From Acytostelium subglobosum LB1 (Eukaryota > Evosea > Eumycetozoa > Acytosteliales > Acytosteliaceae): a stretch of DNA of 64,000 nt. Positions 1 to 11,582 of the stretch are shown in pieces (the first letter of the stretch is position 1; the number at the start of each line of letters is the position of its first letter). The position numbers and the translations under genes were made by a program. Under the pieces are notes generated by a model. That model was not told where the DNA came from, ran no database searches, and saw nothing but the letters and a program-made list of their open reading frames with translations. The stretch lies in contig NW_012236496.1 of assembly GCF_000787575.1 (NCBI RefSeq), positions 62,550-126,549 of the forward strand, read 5' to 3'.

Positions 1-2113
1 ACTGTGCGTTGGTGAAAGTCAGGTTGTGAGGAGCGGCATTGACAATCCATCCACCCTCAGTGTCGTTGTAGGCTACGGTGCCATCAAGTAGTACGTCAAA
101 GGTAGGCTTTGGATTGATTGTAATCTTGGCCTGTGTATCGGTCGAGTTACAGGAATCATCCTTCTTCGAGACGGTGTAGCTTAGGACAAAGTCACTGTCA
201 CTAAAGATGCTAAATGTCGTGAGGTAGTAGGTGGTCGAGGGACAGACAAGACCGAACGAGATGTTGTGTGCGCCAACGGTCAGACCAGAGTACAACTTAT
301 TGAGTGGCATGATGGCGCCATCAATAGAGATGTTGGCAATGTTGGAGAAGTTGCCTTGGATCTCGAGCACAGAGTCCATCGAGTACTTGCAAGTGTTGTT
401 CTTGGTGACCACTGGCAAGGGGACATCGTACTGGACGGCGATTGGTGCTGTCCAATTGTACTGTGCCACGCATCCATAGATCGTGGTGAAGTTGAGCAGC
501 ACATTCTGTCCAGCCACAAAGTTGTATGTGAAGTTGGAGGCAAACAACTCTGGCGACAGTTTAACGAGGTTGAAGCTGACGGTACCCAATGAGCACTGGG
601 TGGCATTGGCAATCAGGGTCTCCTCAACCTTTGATGAAAGCTTGTTGGCTGTGATGTCCACCAGTTGAACTGGGAGTCTGAGTGGGGCCACACGGTACGG
701 GTCGTCGCACTGTCCAGTCTCACCATAGATGTACTCCAACGTGATGTTGGAGGCAGCGGGCACATTTGAGAAGATGCCATTCTTGTGGTCTATCCTGATC
801 ATGGTGCCATTTGAAAGGCCTACGTTCAGATTGATCGATGAGTAGTCGAGGAAGTTGACAACAGATACAACTGCTGAGCGAAGACATCCGGTGGGTGGGA
901 GGGAGACGCTGACCTGGGGAGGTGGTGCAACTGTGATCACTGGTGCGGGTGGGGTCACTGTGAACTGGCGCAGGATGTTCTTGGTGGTGTCCATCGAGCA
1001 CTTGGCAGAGGTCAACGTGAATGTCGAGCCATATGGAGCAATGAATGAGTTGTAGGTGATTTCGACGTTGAGGTTTGAAGAGTTGAGCACGACCAAATCG
1101 CTAAACACTGTGCTGTCGTAGTGCAAAGAGATGTTGGCATACTGTTGAGTGCATACTGTCGTCACGTTGTTGATGTTGTTGATGACCGTCGTCTTGACGT
1201 TGGTCTGATGCACATCGATGGCGTACACTGGCACCAACAAGCCCTGCGAGAAGGTCTCTGATGACTTACATCCATTGCCGGTGTAGGTGACGAGGACCGA
1301 AGGGGAGCCGTCCAGTGCGAAGCTGCCATTGACCACTGGCTGTCCATTGGCCTTGAACTCGGGTGCAGCGTCGGTGAAACCGGCGGGCAGAGATACGGCA
1401 ACGGTTGACTGGCGCACACAGGGCGAGGCGTTGAGAGTAAGTGTCAATCTGGGCGATGATGACACCAACTCCAATCTGATCATCTGAACTCCACAATCAG
1501 TGCTGTTCAATGAGAGTGTATATTTTCCACTTGGAAGATTGGCGAATGTCACCTTGTCATCTGACAATGTCTGGTCGATGTTGGATGTATTCTTTAGAGA
1601 TACATTGATGTAGGTCAATCCGCTCGGGGTTGTCAATGTCACTGATCCAGTGCTATTGCCACACACTGGTTGGACAACAGTATACACTGGTGATGATTTC
1701 ATATCTGATTGATTGATTGGATTGGATTGGTTAGTGATTCACTTCAATTATATTACTGATTGATATTATTGATTGATGAGATTAGACATACATGGACCAT
1801 AGTTTATGAGTATTGTTGTAGTATTAAAATCGGTGGCGGTGACATTGGCTTGGATGGTGTAGACACCAGCCTCAAAGTAGTATGGTGCAGTTAACAGGTC
1901 ACCATTTGAGTTTTTGAAGATGGTTGTTGGATAGGTGGCGTTTGGTATCAACTCGCCCATTGAGAATGAGCATTTAGGCTGGCTAATGGTGTAGAGTGTA
2001 CTAATGTCCACTGGTGCTGGTGGGTCAACAGGTGGATCCTGTGCCAAAACACATGACAGAACCAACAATGTAAACATCAGCTGAACCGATGTTTTAAAAG
2101 TCGACTGCATCAT
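1..2113 (-). CDS. Secreted or cell-surface Ser/Thr-rich glycoprotein, 3' end beyond window
   Basis: Exon 1 runs 2113-1792 and starts MMQSTFKTSVQLMF, followed by a hydrophobic stretch ending SCVLA/Q, a good signal peptide. A GTATGT donor at 1791 joins to an AG acceptor at 1705; exon 2 (1704 to the window edge) stays open with the frame preserved. The mature part holds roughly 550 residues here, with many N-x-S/T sequons, regularly spaced single cysteines and beta-rich Thr/Val/Pro segments, as in repetitive Ig-like or fibronectin-like extracellular proteins of dictyostelids. I recognise no catalytic motif. The C-terminus lies outside the window, so a transmembrane anchor or GPI signal cannot be judged. 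An adhesion or matrix role is inference from signal peptide and composition only. Confidence 0.8.
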
Positions 2114-2919
2114 TGATTGGTAATTTTATATATAATATATATTGTTATTATTATTATTAAAGAGATTAATGGATTAATGAATGATTATAACAATTTAATG
2201 TATAAGTAAGAATATGAATGATGTTGAAGTTGATTAATTAATTGATTGATTGATCGATTGATTGGTTAGGGGTGAGTGGGTGATGGATGTCACTTGACTG
2301 GATGGGTGAGTGAGTGAGTGGAGTGAAAGGATCAAGCTTGTCAGATGGTGGTTGTTGACAAGTTACTTGTCAATCTATGTGTGTGTATGTATGTGTGATG
2401 AGTGAAGTGAGAATGGTGAATTAGGTGCTGTTTGAAACAAACAATATTGTTGTTGTTGTTGGTAATCACGTGACAACAACAATATGTTTGAAACGGGTCG
2501 ACACACATATATATTTATGTTGACATAGTCGTTTTCGAAGGTTGTCCCATTATTTGAAAATGATGTTTTTGATGTTGTCATAAGGCCAATGGTGGTCCCC
2601 AGGGTCATAAAAAGGTAGGGCAGTGGAACTAACACCTTCTAGGGGGCATTCCATCAATGTAGAGTGTCTCTACTTGTAGTCGTGATCATCCAAGACTCTA
2701 GATATAAGGACAATCGTTCATATAAGGCGAGTGAGTTAGTGAGTGATATTGATACAGCTAATACATTCATTTAATTGTTGGTGTTGGAAATAATAATAAT
2801 AGTTGGTTTGTGTTTTTGCCGAGGAAGGAGGAGCTCCTCCTACATCTTGGATGGATGACCATGGTCATTTCTGTCATTCATTCATTGTGGCCAGATCGCT
2901 AAATTACGCAGACAGCTGA
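2114..2919. other. Intergenic, upstream of the surface-protein gene
   Basis: AT-rich DNA between the start of the surface-protein gene and the 3' end of the PH-domain gene. It holds GATT and GAGT simple repeats, an (AAC/GTT) run near 2450 and a GC-rich palindrome at 2826-2841. An 86-codon open frame on the minus strand at 2375-2635 ends in a His-Thr run and looks fortuitous. Confidence 0.6.
2826..2841. repeat. Perfect 16-bp palindrome
   Basis: AGGAGGAGCTCCTCCT reads identically on both strands and stands out in AT-rich surroundings. It lies 79 bp beyond the stop of the PH-domain gene, so it could form a hairpin in that transcript or bind a dimeric factor. Function is unknown. Confidence 0.6.
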
Positions 2920-4588
2920 TTAATCTGATTGATCGTCGCCCACATAGTAATGGAGCACAATGTCGAAACCTTCAATATTATGTGCTTGAGTTAGTGATCA
3001 ATCATTGTCTATGTGTGCTGAAGACAACATACCCTCTTTGTATACAGTATATCCGAAACCCTTCTGGAGATATTGGTACTCGACAAAGGCTGGTGTGGCA
3101 ACGCCCAATTGCTGCTCAAACTTGGTCAGCTTGTCCTTGGGCGCTGAACCGTACTCGCAAATCTTGTTGGTGAGCTCTCGCGATGGCTTGGGGATTAGCA
3201 GACCAAGACGAACGAATCCCTCGCTCGAGGTGATCACACTCAGACAGAGTCCGCCGCTGATCTCTGAGGCGCTTGAGCGTAGTAGCTCCAATGCTGGTTC
3301 TGGAATGGCTGGGAATTGGAATGTCTGGAATGCTCCAACTGCCAAGTTAAGTTGGTCGATAAAGTCTGTTCCAGGTAGCTTAAGACGAATCTCTGTCTGT
3401 CTAGGTGGTGCTGCTCCCATATCCCTTCCTACACTATAGCAACTGGCAACATCATTCGCCTCTGCCCATGTTGACAACTAAAAATTGATTGATTGATGTG
3501 AGTGAGTTGAATGAGTGATTGAATGATAACAAATACATACTACTTTGGTTGGTTCACCAACATCTGCAGACTCAATAGCTAACTTGAGAGGAATGTCAAC
3601 TGGGAAGTACCAACCACCGTCCATACCACCCTTGTCAGACATGTCGATCCATGAACCGATCTTGACGGGGTTGATGAGCGCGCCGACGTCGTTGAGCCTG
3701 TCGATCTCTGTCTCTGGTGCACCGACGTTCCAGAAAAAGTCCACCATCTTTTGGATGAATATACTCTGTGGACCAGCAGTCCTCCACGTCAGCTTCTGCA
3801 TGTCAATCGAGGTTGCCACATGGAACTCGATTGAGTTACCTCCCTGCAAGTCCACCTGAGGTGGGATAGACTCGGACCAAATCTGCCAGAACTCCAATAC
3901 CTTGTTTGAATCATCCTATTTGTTGTTGTTGTTGTTGTTGTTGTTAATATGACATGTTGAGCTTGATTGATATGATATACAAGCACACATACATCTCTCA
4001 AGAATGGGATAGTAGCCTTTGCAGTGGCAATCTTTGAACGTGGAGATGTTGGGTTGGGTGCCTTATCTTGTGCCTGAGCACGTTGGCCAGACTCTACAGG
4101 TGTGTTTTGCATGCGTGGCGAGGTGGTGATGGCGCTGCTTGATGAGGTGGCAGTGGAGCTATCGCCCATATTACGTCTGATCGCTTCGATCCACTGCTTC
4201 ATGTCTGTCTCTGACTCTGCGTAGATCAAGAAGATTCTCTTTGATGTGCCCAACGAGAACATGAACTTCTTCTTCTTATCCTTGTCTCTTTCATCCTTTA
4301 CGAATGAGTCTGGTTCAAACTCAATCATACCAGTTGCTTCTAGATCCTGTATTAATGAGTTGAGAGTGAGTGTGAGTCACATCGCGCCGAATGATTGATC
4401 AAGTCAATGGTCGAGAGACATAACATAACACATACAGTCTTGTTCTTAAAGTAGTACAACTTCTTGCCCTTGAGAACGAACCAACGTCGCTTCCAAGTCT
4501 TGATGGCACCACCTTGTTTGGTGAGGAATCCCTCACGATCAGATGGTGTCAAGCTTGCGACAGAGATCATCAATGCAGGATCGGCCAT
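2920..4588 (-). CDS. PH-domain protein with an unrecognised conserved-looking C-terminal domain
   Basis: Five exons join in frame: 4588-4436, 4346-3993, 3915-3541, 3477-3033 and 2969-2920, giving 458 residues. Residues about 17-115 are a pleckstrin homology domain: [21 protein letters not shown], then after the first intron the second half ending in the typical C-terminal helix ([14 protein letters not shown]). The basic K..K.WKRRW strand is compatible with phosphoinositide binding. A Ser/Thr/Pro linker follows, then about 290 residues rich in Trp, Gly and Ile ([31 protein letters not shown]) that look like a folded beta-rich domain but match no family I can name. It is not an OSBP domain: the EQVSHHPP signature is absent. 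The small last exon restores a natural end ([11 protein letters not shown]) instead of read-through into intron. Likely cytosolic, recruited to membranes. Confidence 0.85.
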
Positions 4589-5036
4589 ATTCTGTGTATT
4601 GTTTTATCTCTTTCTTTAATATGTGTTCTGTTTGTTTGTGTATCAAACAGATGATGATGATGATGTTGATAAAGTTATATTTATGTGATATATATATACA
4701 GATACTAAGCTTATTGATTAAATTGGTTGTGGACATTCACCTCAACTTTTTGATTGTTTGAGTGGGGGGAAGTTGAATAAAAAAATAATCAAAACAAATA
4801 AATATCGGGTTTGTTTTTATTTTGAAAGAGTTTTTTTTCATTACAATGTAGTACATTACAACAAGTTATTAATATAAACATGTTTCTTTTATCTCTACAT
4901 AATACATGATCAATGGACACCTTAGAATCAAGTAGGTCTCAACGACACACCGAATGTCCCAAGACTGGAACCGGATACCCAATCGAGACATGCAATATGT
5001 CTGGTCAAATATAATCCCAATGAGATACGATTCCAT
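4589..5036. other. Intergenic, AT-rich
   Basis: Short promoter region of the PH-domain gene followed by the 3' region of FNIP gene 1. It contains (GAT)n at 4650-4670, an AT stretch around 4780-4810 and a T-run at 4838-4848. No gene seen. Confidence 0.6.
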
Positions 5037-7236
5037 TCATTGACCTTTGAGTTGGTCGATGTCACTTGCGTCCTCCTCCTTTGCATCGTCCTCGTCGTTG
5101 TTGTCACTTGCGACGTCTCCATCTGAGTAGTCCTCTTGCTCGCCATTGTTCCCATCTATCTTGCTATTGCCAGGTACTGTAATATGTCCTCTCGAGTTTG
5201 CGATTCGATAGAATATACTAAATTGCTCCTGGGTATATAATCTATAATCCGTGACGTTGTCAAACTTGCCACCCGTTTGTTGGAAACGTAGTTTGACGGC
5301 TCCGAAAGAGCTTGCACATCTCGCCAACTACCAGTATTTATTATTGGTCATGGATTTGTTAATTTTTATGATCACTTAATACCTTGGATAGTACTTTTGC
5401 CAACTTTAGATTAGTCAATTGTGTATCTGAGGTTGTTGGTATACCAAATATTGTTAGATATTGGCTTAGCTTGTCCTTTGTAAGCCTGGACATCTGAATT
5501 ATCGTTTTCCCCTTCAGGAACTCTCTGAGTTGAGCCACATCATCGTTCGGGAGAGTAAGAGTACGCAAGGGGTTGGGCTCGGCTTGTGACACAGTTGAAG
5601 TCTTAAATGTGGCGGCCTGAGACCAAGGATTGCGTATTGGTTTTGTTGCAAACTTCCAAAATAGTACAATTCCATTATCATCCGCATCCGATATAGGGAC
5701 TAGTAGTGCTGTTTTGTCGTCAATCAGTCTCCAAATGATTTCAAAGTCAAAGGCATCACTAGACCGAAAGCAGAATTGTAGAGTGATTGTTGGAATAAAC
5801 TTGAGCAATGAATACAAAATAGAGAATGGCATCCCACCATCTATTCCTTTGAGCGTCGTCTTTCTCGGCTTGATCTTGACGATTAAGTGCGAAAGAGTAT
5901 TCATCTTTGAAAAATGTGAAATTGTCTCCTGGTGTAAAAGTGAGGATGGCTCAACAGATTTACAATTGCTTTTTGTAGCTACGTGGACAATACTAAGCTC
6001 ATTGAGATAGCTGTGTCCAAGCAAACTGATATTCTCGGGAGAAAATTGCGGGCATTGAATAGACAGTGATCTAACTGATGGAATGTACTCTGTTTTGAGA
6101 AGTTGATTGAACTCTCTGCCAAAAGTTAAACTTGAAACATATTGTGGCATGTGTCCAACTTGGAGAGGATGATTGAAAAGTATCAATTCCAGATGTATCA
6201 CTGACGGTGGAAAATGTCCGACTTGAAGTGGTTGATCGAATTCACAAAGTGACAGTTGTGTCACTGATTGTGGTATGTGTCCAACTTGGAGTGGTTGGTT
6301 GAATCTGTCCATTGATAATTGTGTTACTGATTGTGGTATGTGTCCAACTTTGAGTGGCTGGTTGAAATTATTCATTGACAAATGTGTCACTGATTGTGGT
6401 ATGTGTCCAGGTTGGAGTGGATGGTGGAATAAGTGCATTGACAAATGTGTCACTGATTGTGGTATGTGTCCAGGTTGGAGTGGCTGGTCGAATACACCAT
6501 CAATCGACAATTGTGTCACTGATTGTGGTATGTGTCCAACTTGAAGTGGCTGGTCGAAANGATCAAGTGACAGTTGTACCACTGATTGTGGTATGTGTCC
6601 AACTTGAAGTGGCTGTTTGAAATGATCAAGTGACAGTTGTACCACTGATTGTGGTATGTGTCCAACTTGAAGTGGTCGATCGAAACATCTCATTGATAAC
6701 TGAGTCACTGATTGTGGTATGTGTCCAACTTGAAGTGGTCGATCGAAACATCTCATTGATAACTGAGTCACTGATTGTGGTATGTGTCCAACTTGAAGTG
6801 GTCGATTGAAACATCTCATTGATAACTGAGTCACTGACTGAGGTATATGCCCAACCAGAAGAGGTTGATCGAATTGACCAAGTGACAGTTGTGTCACTGA
6901 CATAGGTATTTGTCCAACTTGAAGAGGTTTGTTGAAATAGGGCAGTGATAATTGTGGTAAATCTTCACCGGNTTGAGGAAGCTCATGAAAACTCCAAGGG
7001 TTTTGTTTTGAGAGCTCTTTAGAATATGTAGACAGGTATGTATATAGGCTTTCTTTCTTCGGTGTCGGTTGTTGTGATGATGATGGTATAGCTCCAAAGT
7101 GGTGCTTCAGTGACGGTGCGATGAGTTTTTGAAGTGAGAAGATGCTTCTGCTTACTAAGAGAAAACATAAAACATCAATAGTGTCAAGATGTAGCAAAAT
7201 TATTCTTAGAATGTAAGTTGAGAGTAATATGAACAT
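5037..7236 (-). CDS. FNIP repeat protein 1 with F-box-like N-terminus
   Basis: Exon 1 (7236-5383) and exon 2 (5327-5037) join across a 55-bp intron, giving about 714 residues. The start (MFILLSTYILRIILLHLDTID) followed by VLCFLLVSRS resembles the degenerate F-box that heads dictyostelid FNIP proteins. Residues about 90-370 hold at least a dozen tandem 22-residue repeats of the type F(N/D)(Q/R)PLQVGHIPQSVTQLSM, the FNIP repeat, a leucine-rich-repeat-like unit. The C-terminal domain (KPRKTTLKGIDGGMPFSILY and following) recurs as relics near 55.6 and 58.3 kb. Exon 2 adds an acidic tail. F-box plus repeats suggests a substrate receptor for an SCF ubiquitin ligase, which is known for F-box proteins but only inferred here. 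Two ambiguous bases (6560, 6972) leave single undefined residues without breaking the frame. Neighbouring repeats are nearly identical, a sign of recent unit duplication. Confidence 0.9.
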
Positions 7237-7786
7237 TGTGTAGTTGGATTAGTTGTTCTCTGTGCAAAAAATATGTGTAGTTACAAATATTATTAAATTC
7301 AAATGAAATGAATTCGTGGGGTGGGTGCAGTGATTGATACCTGCGTGCATGGTCTCTTGTTGTTTTGGCACATTTTTTTTCATTTATTTATTTATTTTCT
7401 TTTGTGTGTTGTTTTATTTTGCGCGCGTTTTGTGCGACAGCAGTGAGGTGTATGATTGTTTGAGTGGGTGGGGTAAAATCCGTTATTTAACAGCTTTAAT
7501 ATAATTTCAAATTTAAAGGTTCGCACCCCTTCATGTTCACACTATCATTCAAACACGGCTCACTCAATCACACATTAACCATCTCTCTTTATCTCTATAA
7601 CACTCAACAATCATCATTCATTTCTTAATAATAACATAACCATCATCATTATTTCAAATTATTATCATTATCGTTGTCTTTGAAATCAATCATTGGACAT
7701 CATAATTCCAATCTTTTAGAAATTACCAGTTTGAAATACTGATCATCAGAGGTATTTGGACAACAACAACAACAACAATACAGTGA
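7237..7786. other. Divergent promoter region
   Basis: Lies between the start of FNIP gene 1 (minus) and the membrane-protein gene (plus). It holds T-rich runs near 7370-7420, an ACTCA-rich stretch at 7555-7615 and a CAA run (7760-7780) immediately before the plus-strand ATG. No gene seen. Confidence 0.6.
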
Positions 7787-9664
7787 ATGGCTAGAGCAAA
7801 GAATTCAAGTAGTAGAGTTGCTGGTGACGAAGACAGTGATGTTACAAGTTCCACCAGCACATCTGTTAGCTCAATCACCAGGAGTACATCTTGGAACAGC
7901 AGAAGAAATGCCAACAACAAGCAGGATGTCGCCCCTTTGATCGAGGATGTCGATGAGCAAGAGGACGAAGTGGTGGAGGAGGAGGAGGAAGAAGAAGCTC
8001 CACAACCAAGGAGACGTGGCAGACCACCCAAGAAACCAGCCGCCTCTGCACCATCGGCCAAGAAACCAGCCGCCAAGAGACAGTCCAGAAAAGCGGTCGA
8101 GCAACCTTTGGAGGAGGAAGAGGAGGAAGAGGAGGAAGCACAAGAGATGAACGAAGAAGTAGTCGCTGACGACGATGACTATTTCGAGGACAGCGAGGAG
8201 GATGATGCGGACACTCATTCAATGCCACCATACGAGGAAGTGTTTTACCGACGTGGTCGCGGTCATGCAAAGAACGATGATGATCTGGCATATATGGACC
8301 CTGCGAATCGAAAGGTGTCCACACTGCAATATGCCGATCAGGCTGAGCACTACACAAACGACATGCTGGAGCAATTGTCGCGAAGCATCCGACGTCAACC
8401 AAGTCTAGCCGACAAATGCTATGCGTTCCTACACGCTGGCATCCCCAATCGCATTCGACAGCAGTGGATCAGCATCATTGTCAGTCTCTTGTTGGCACTC
8501 TTCATCTTGGCCACCATCGTACTGTGTCCTCTGCCCCATCTACACCAGGTGGACATCAGTCCACGAGCAAACAACGTGGAGAAGGACCAAGTGGTGCCAC
8601 CCATGTTTGACGCTACATTCGACCTGCCCATCACACAACACAATCACACATCGTTCAAGGAGAACTGGGCTCGCTTCGCCATCGTCGGCACCTCAAACCA
8701 CTTGTGTGGCCGCTACAGCTCCCAACCCATCTTGGATGCCATGCTCCCCGGCGATGAAATGCGCAACATGCGTTTGTTTGGCTCGGCCGTACTCTCTGGC
8801 CTGATATTGTTCATCATCTGGTTGATATCTGTGCGATTGGAGGAGCGCGACATCATCCTCGGATCGAGCGCACTTGTTCAAGGATTGTATGCCTTCTTCA
8901 CCATCGTCATCATACCAGTGGCCAGCGCAGCCTTCTTGGGCTCGGTCATTGTCTACATGACCGAGGACTCATTCCTCCAGAGAACCCCAGCACCTGTCTC
9001 ACCCAACGACACACTTCGATGTGTAACCCGCGTCACTGGAATCAACCAGGAGCTGGCCACTTTTGCACCAATCCGTGAGTTGGTGGTCGGTGCCGCTTGT
9101 CTGGCGGTGCGCTTCACCACCAAGTTCTGTCGTTTGCCAATAGAGGCTCTGTCCCTGCATCACCCAACGGGCCTCTCTGACAAGTCAATGAACACCATTT
9201 CACTGATGTGGCGCTTCCTTGTTGGCATTGCCTGCTACAACTTCCTCAGTCTGGTGCGAGCCATCTATCGCGTGTTCAGAGACAACAACAGACTGGCATC
9301 GGACCGTACCAGGACAGCACAACACGAGAAGGGTCTTCTTGTCAGTCCAGCCTATCTGCCCGAGGTGATAGTCACACAGAACTTCTTTGCCACAATGATC
9401 TTGCTCCTGGTGGCATTCTTTTTGTGGATCGTCGGTGTGCCCTTCTGGAGAGTGCACGAGGGAGAAGTGTTCTACGTATTCCTGGCACTGGTTCCAGTGC
9501 TCAATGCCATCCACAGCATCCTGCTGATCAACAGAAAGAAGAGGACCATTCCATTCGCTCCAAAGCACTACTCAAAGAAGAGCAAGTATATGCCAGTGGA
9601 GGATACCCCATCCTCGTCCACGTCCAACCATCATGATCATCTGCACGATGTAGAGTTTGATTGA
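7787..9664 (+). CDS. Multi-pass membrane protein with acidic N-terminus and AT-hook-like motif
   Basis: Single exon, 625 residues. The first about 210 residues are hydrophilic and highly charged: Ser/Thr-rich start, two Glu runs, and between them R75-R76-R77-G78-R79-P80-P81-K82-K83, an AT-hook-like GRP core with basic flanks, followed by PAAxxPSAKKPAAK repeats as in chromatin proteins. From about residue 225 there are six or seven hydrophobic segments (for example ISIIVSLLLALFILATIVLC, VLSGLILFIIWLISV, MILLLVAFFLWIVGVPFW, FYVFLALVPVLNAIHSILLI). The C-terminus is basic then acidic (HHDHLHDVEFD). I recognise no enzyme or transporter family. The combination would suit an inner nuclear membrane protein that touches chromatin, like lamin B receptor in general plan, but this is inference. 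Codon use is GC-richer than flanking DNA. Confidence 0.9.
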   Translation: MARAKNSSSRVAGDEDSDVTSSTSTSVSSITRSTSWNSRRNANNKQDVAPLIEDVDEQEDEVVEEEEEEEAPQPRRRGRPPKKPAASAPSAKKPAAKRQSRKAVEQPLEEEEEEEEEAQEMNEEVVADDDDYFEDSEEDDADTHSMPPYEEVFYRRGRGHAKNDDDLAYMDPANRKVSTLQYADQAEHYTNDMLEQLSRSIRRQPSLADKCYAFLHAGIPNRIRQQWISIIVSLLLALFILATIVLCPLPHLHQVDISPRANNVEKDQVVPPMFDATFDLPITQHNHTSFKENWARFAIVGTSNHLCGRYSSQPILDAMLPGDEMRNMRLFGSAVLSGLILFIIWLISVRLEERDIILGSSALVQGLYAFFTIVIIPVASAAFLGSVIVYMTEDSFLQRTPAPVSPNDTLRCVTRVTGINQELATFAPIRELVVGAACLAVRFTTKFCRLPIEALSLHHPTGLSDKSMNTISLMWRFLVGIACYNFLSLVRAIYRVFRDNNRLASDRTRTAQHEKGLLVSPAYLPEVIVTQNFFATMILLLVAFFLWIVGVPFWRVHEGEVFYVFLALVPVLNAIHSILLINRKKRTIPFAPKHYSKKSKYMPVEDTPSSSTSNHHDHLHDVEFD

Positions 9665-9823
9665 TCTGGATCACAACAAAACAATCACACACACAAAGCA
9701 TGCCACTTCAATGCTCTATTACCCATCTGTCCATAGTCCCGTCCAGTCCGTCCTGTCCCAACAACAACATAAACAATCATCAATAAAAACAAACAACAAC
9801 AATAATAATTCCAACCATGGTTA

Positions 9824-11582
9824 TTATGATTTATCTGTACCAACCAACTTGGCAAACTGCTTTTGAGTTATGTTGAATGAGGATATGTGCTGGAATAGTT
9901 CATCATCATCAATGTCTGATGGTAGATGAGTTAGCAGTGTCATGCATAGATCAAAGTCACCTGTTTCCAACTCGCGGGAATACATCTTAAGTATACCCAG
10001 CGCCACTTGGAAGATGAATATCTCCTTCTCCAGGAACAGGTAGTCCCACACGTGTGTAGCCACATCCAATGGCAGTGCCTTTGAGAATATAGTCAGCACC
10101 CAATCAATCATAAACACATCTGGCTGTATGCCCAGCTCACGCATATGTCTATGGATCTTGGGTAGATTCGTCGCGATCAAACTATCCATTGCTCGCATAT
10201 ATACTTCCATCTGTTTGTTGGATGATCGGAATGGATGGATGGTGTTGGTTAGTGACAACTGAGACCAAGAGCAACATGATCAAGAGTGGACTGACACATA
10301 CTTGTTCCAAGTTCATTGTGTAGAAGGACATGAAACATGGATTGTTGAGCAGGTTAGATAGACAGACGAATGCTTCATAGTCATCGAGGATGAGTAGGAA
10401 GATGGCGGCAATATAGGACATTCCTTGGACATATCCAACATCAGGTCTATAACATACATATGCCTCTAGGACTGCAGCCAACTTCTCATGGTATGGACCT
10501 TCATCCTGGAAAATTGACAACTTTGGAAATGTTCTTGGCAAGTCCAAATGTATGAGTGTCACGGTGCCCTCCCTTCCCAACGACAGGTCGCCCTTATGCT
10601 TGGCTCTCTCTGCTCTTAGTCTGAATATAGAATACAGTTCTAAAAGTAAGCAAGTAATGAGGTGTCAGTTGTTGTCGGGCCATGAGGTTTATGACGGATA
10701 ATACATACCAGGAGTGATGTTCAGATCATTTCCAATCAATAGTGGCCATGCTTTCTCACGTGATACTGAGGGGATACCTTGATAGATCATCTCACGCACT
10801 TTCTTGAGTGACTTGCTCTTTGATGTCCAGTTTGGAATGATATCATCTGACCATACTTTCATTGCATCCTCCATTCGTCTCTCACGTTCCTTCCTCAGTT
10901 TCTGTCGTTTGAGTGCCTCCTTACTCGAGAGGGTCGGTGTAGATGAGTTTGAAGATCCAAGCATTGGAGGTGAATCGTATGATGATGACAATGATGAAGT
11001 TGAAAGTGATAATGTGCTCTCGGTATCCTCAGCGCCACCATATGAAGGTACACGTATATGTGCACTGACTGGCCTTCCACCAGCACTTGGTGGACTACTA
11101 TTATTACTACTACTATTATATACACTGCTACTACTGATACTATCATCTCCTCCATTGACCCAAGGAGTTGCCAGTGATTGAGGGAGCCTGGGGATCTCGC
11201 GACACACCATCTTGAGAGCATCGATTTCATCGACATCCATTGATAGACCAAGTATGAATGCTTGTAGTACATGATGTGGAAGATATCGACTGTTGTGGAT
11301 GAATGCCTGCATGTCCAGATCGCTGTAGCAAGACGTGTTCTCACAGATTGGTTTCCATCTGGAACACACACGTTTCGCCACGAAAAGATAGTGCAACTCC
11401 AACATCTGAAACACTCTAATCATTATCGACTCGTCAAGCAACAATGTCATATCTGTACCGGCCAACTCATGAAAAGAGAACATCTGTCTTGCTCTACTAT
11501 ATACTCGTCTATGTTGTTTTACATTGTTATTATTATTTTGATTATGATTATTGATTGTAATCTCTGGAGTTGTTATTGTCAT
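9824..11582 (-). CDS. F-box and TBC-domain Rab GTPase-activating protein
   Basis: Three exons (11582-10709, 10639-10302, 10210-9824) join in frame to 532 residues. Residues about 45-85 (LLLDESIMIRVFQML, then FVAKRVCSRWKPICENTSC) have the shape of an F-box. A Ser-rich linker follows (residues about 150-225), then a charged helix and the TBC domain (about 255-515). Both catalytic fingers are present: the arginine finger in HLDLPRTFP and the glutamine finger in YVQGMSYIAA. The final VFMIDWVLTIFSK segment with downstream WDYLFLE is typical of the TBC C-terminal helices. It should stimulate GTP hydrolysis on a Rab protein; the F-box would link it to a cullin ligase, which is inferred. It ends convergently, 159 bp from the membrane-protein gene. 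Confidence 0.9.

Noticed and set aside
24-1500. Several short open frames on both strands in the first 1.5 kb
   Set aside because: The minus-strand frame continuing from exon 1 is open without interruption to the window edge; the others are shadows.
2375-2635. 86-codon minus-strand open frame
   Set aside because: Ends in a Thr/His repeat from simple sequence, has no domain and no splice context.
2998-4588. Oxysterol-binding protein assignment for the PH-domain gene
   Set aside because: The EQVSHHPP signature and the OSBP fold pattern are absent after the exons are joined.
7500-7535. B-box-like GGTTCGCACCC that could mark a tRNA gene
   Set aside because: No A box, acceptor stem or anticodon arm can be folded around it.
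7871-8402. Minus-strand open frames over the membrane-protein gene
   Set aside because: Leu/Ser-rich mirror of the GAG-rich Glu codons on the plus strand; codon shadow.
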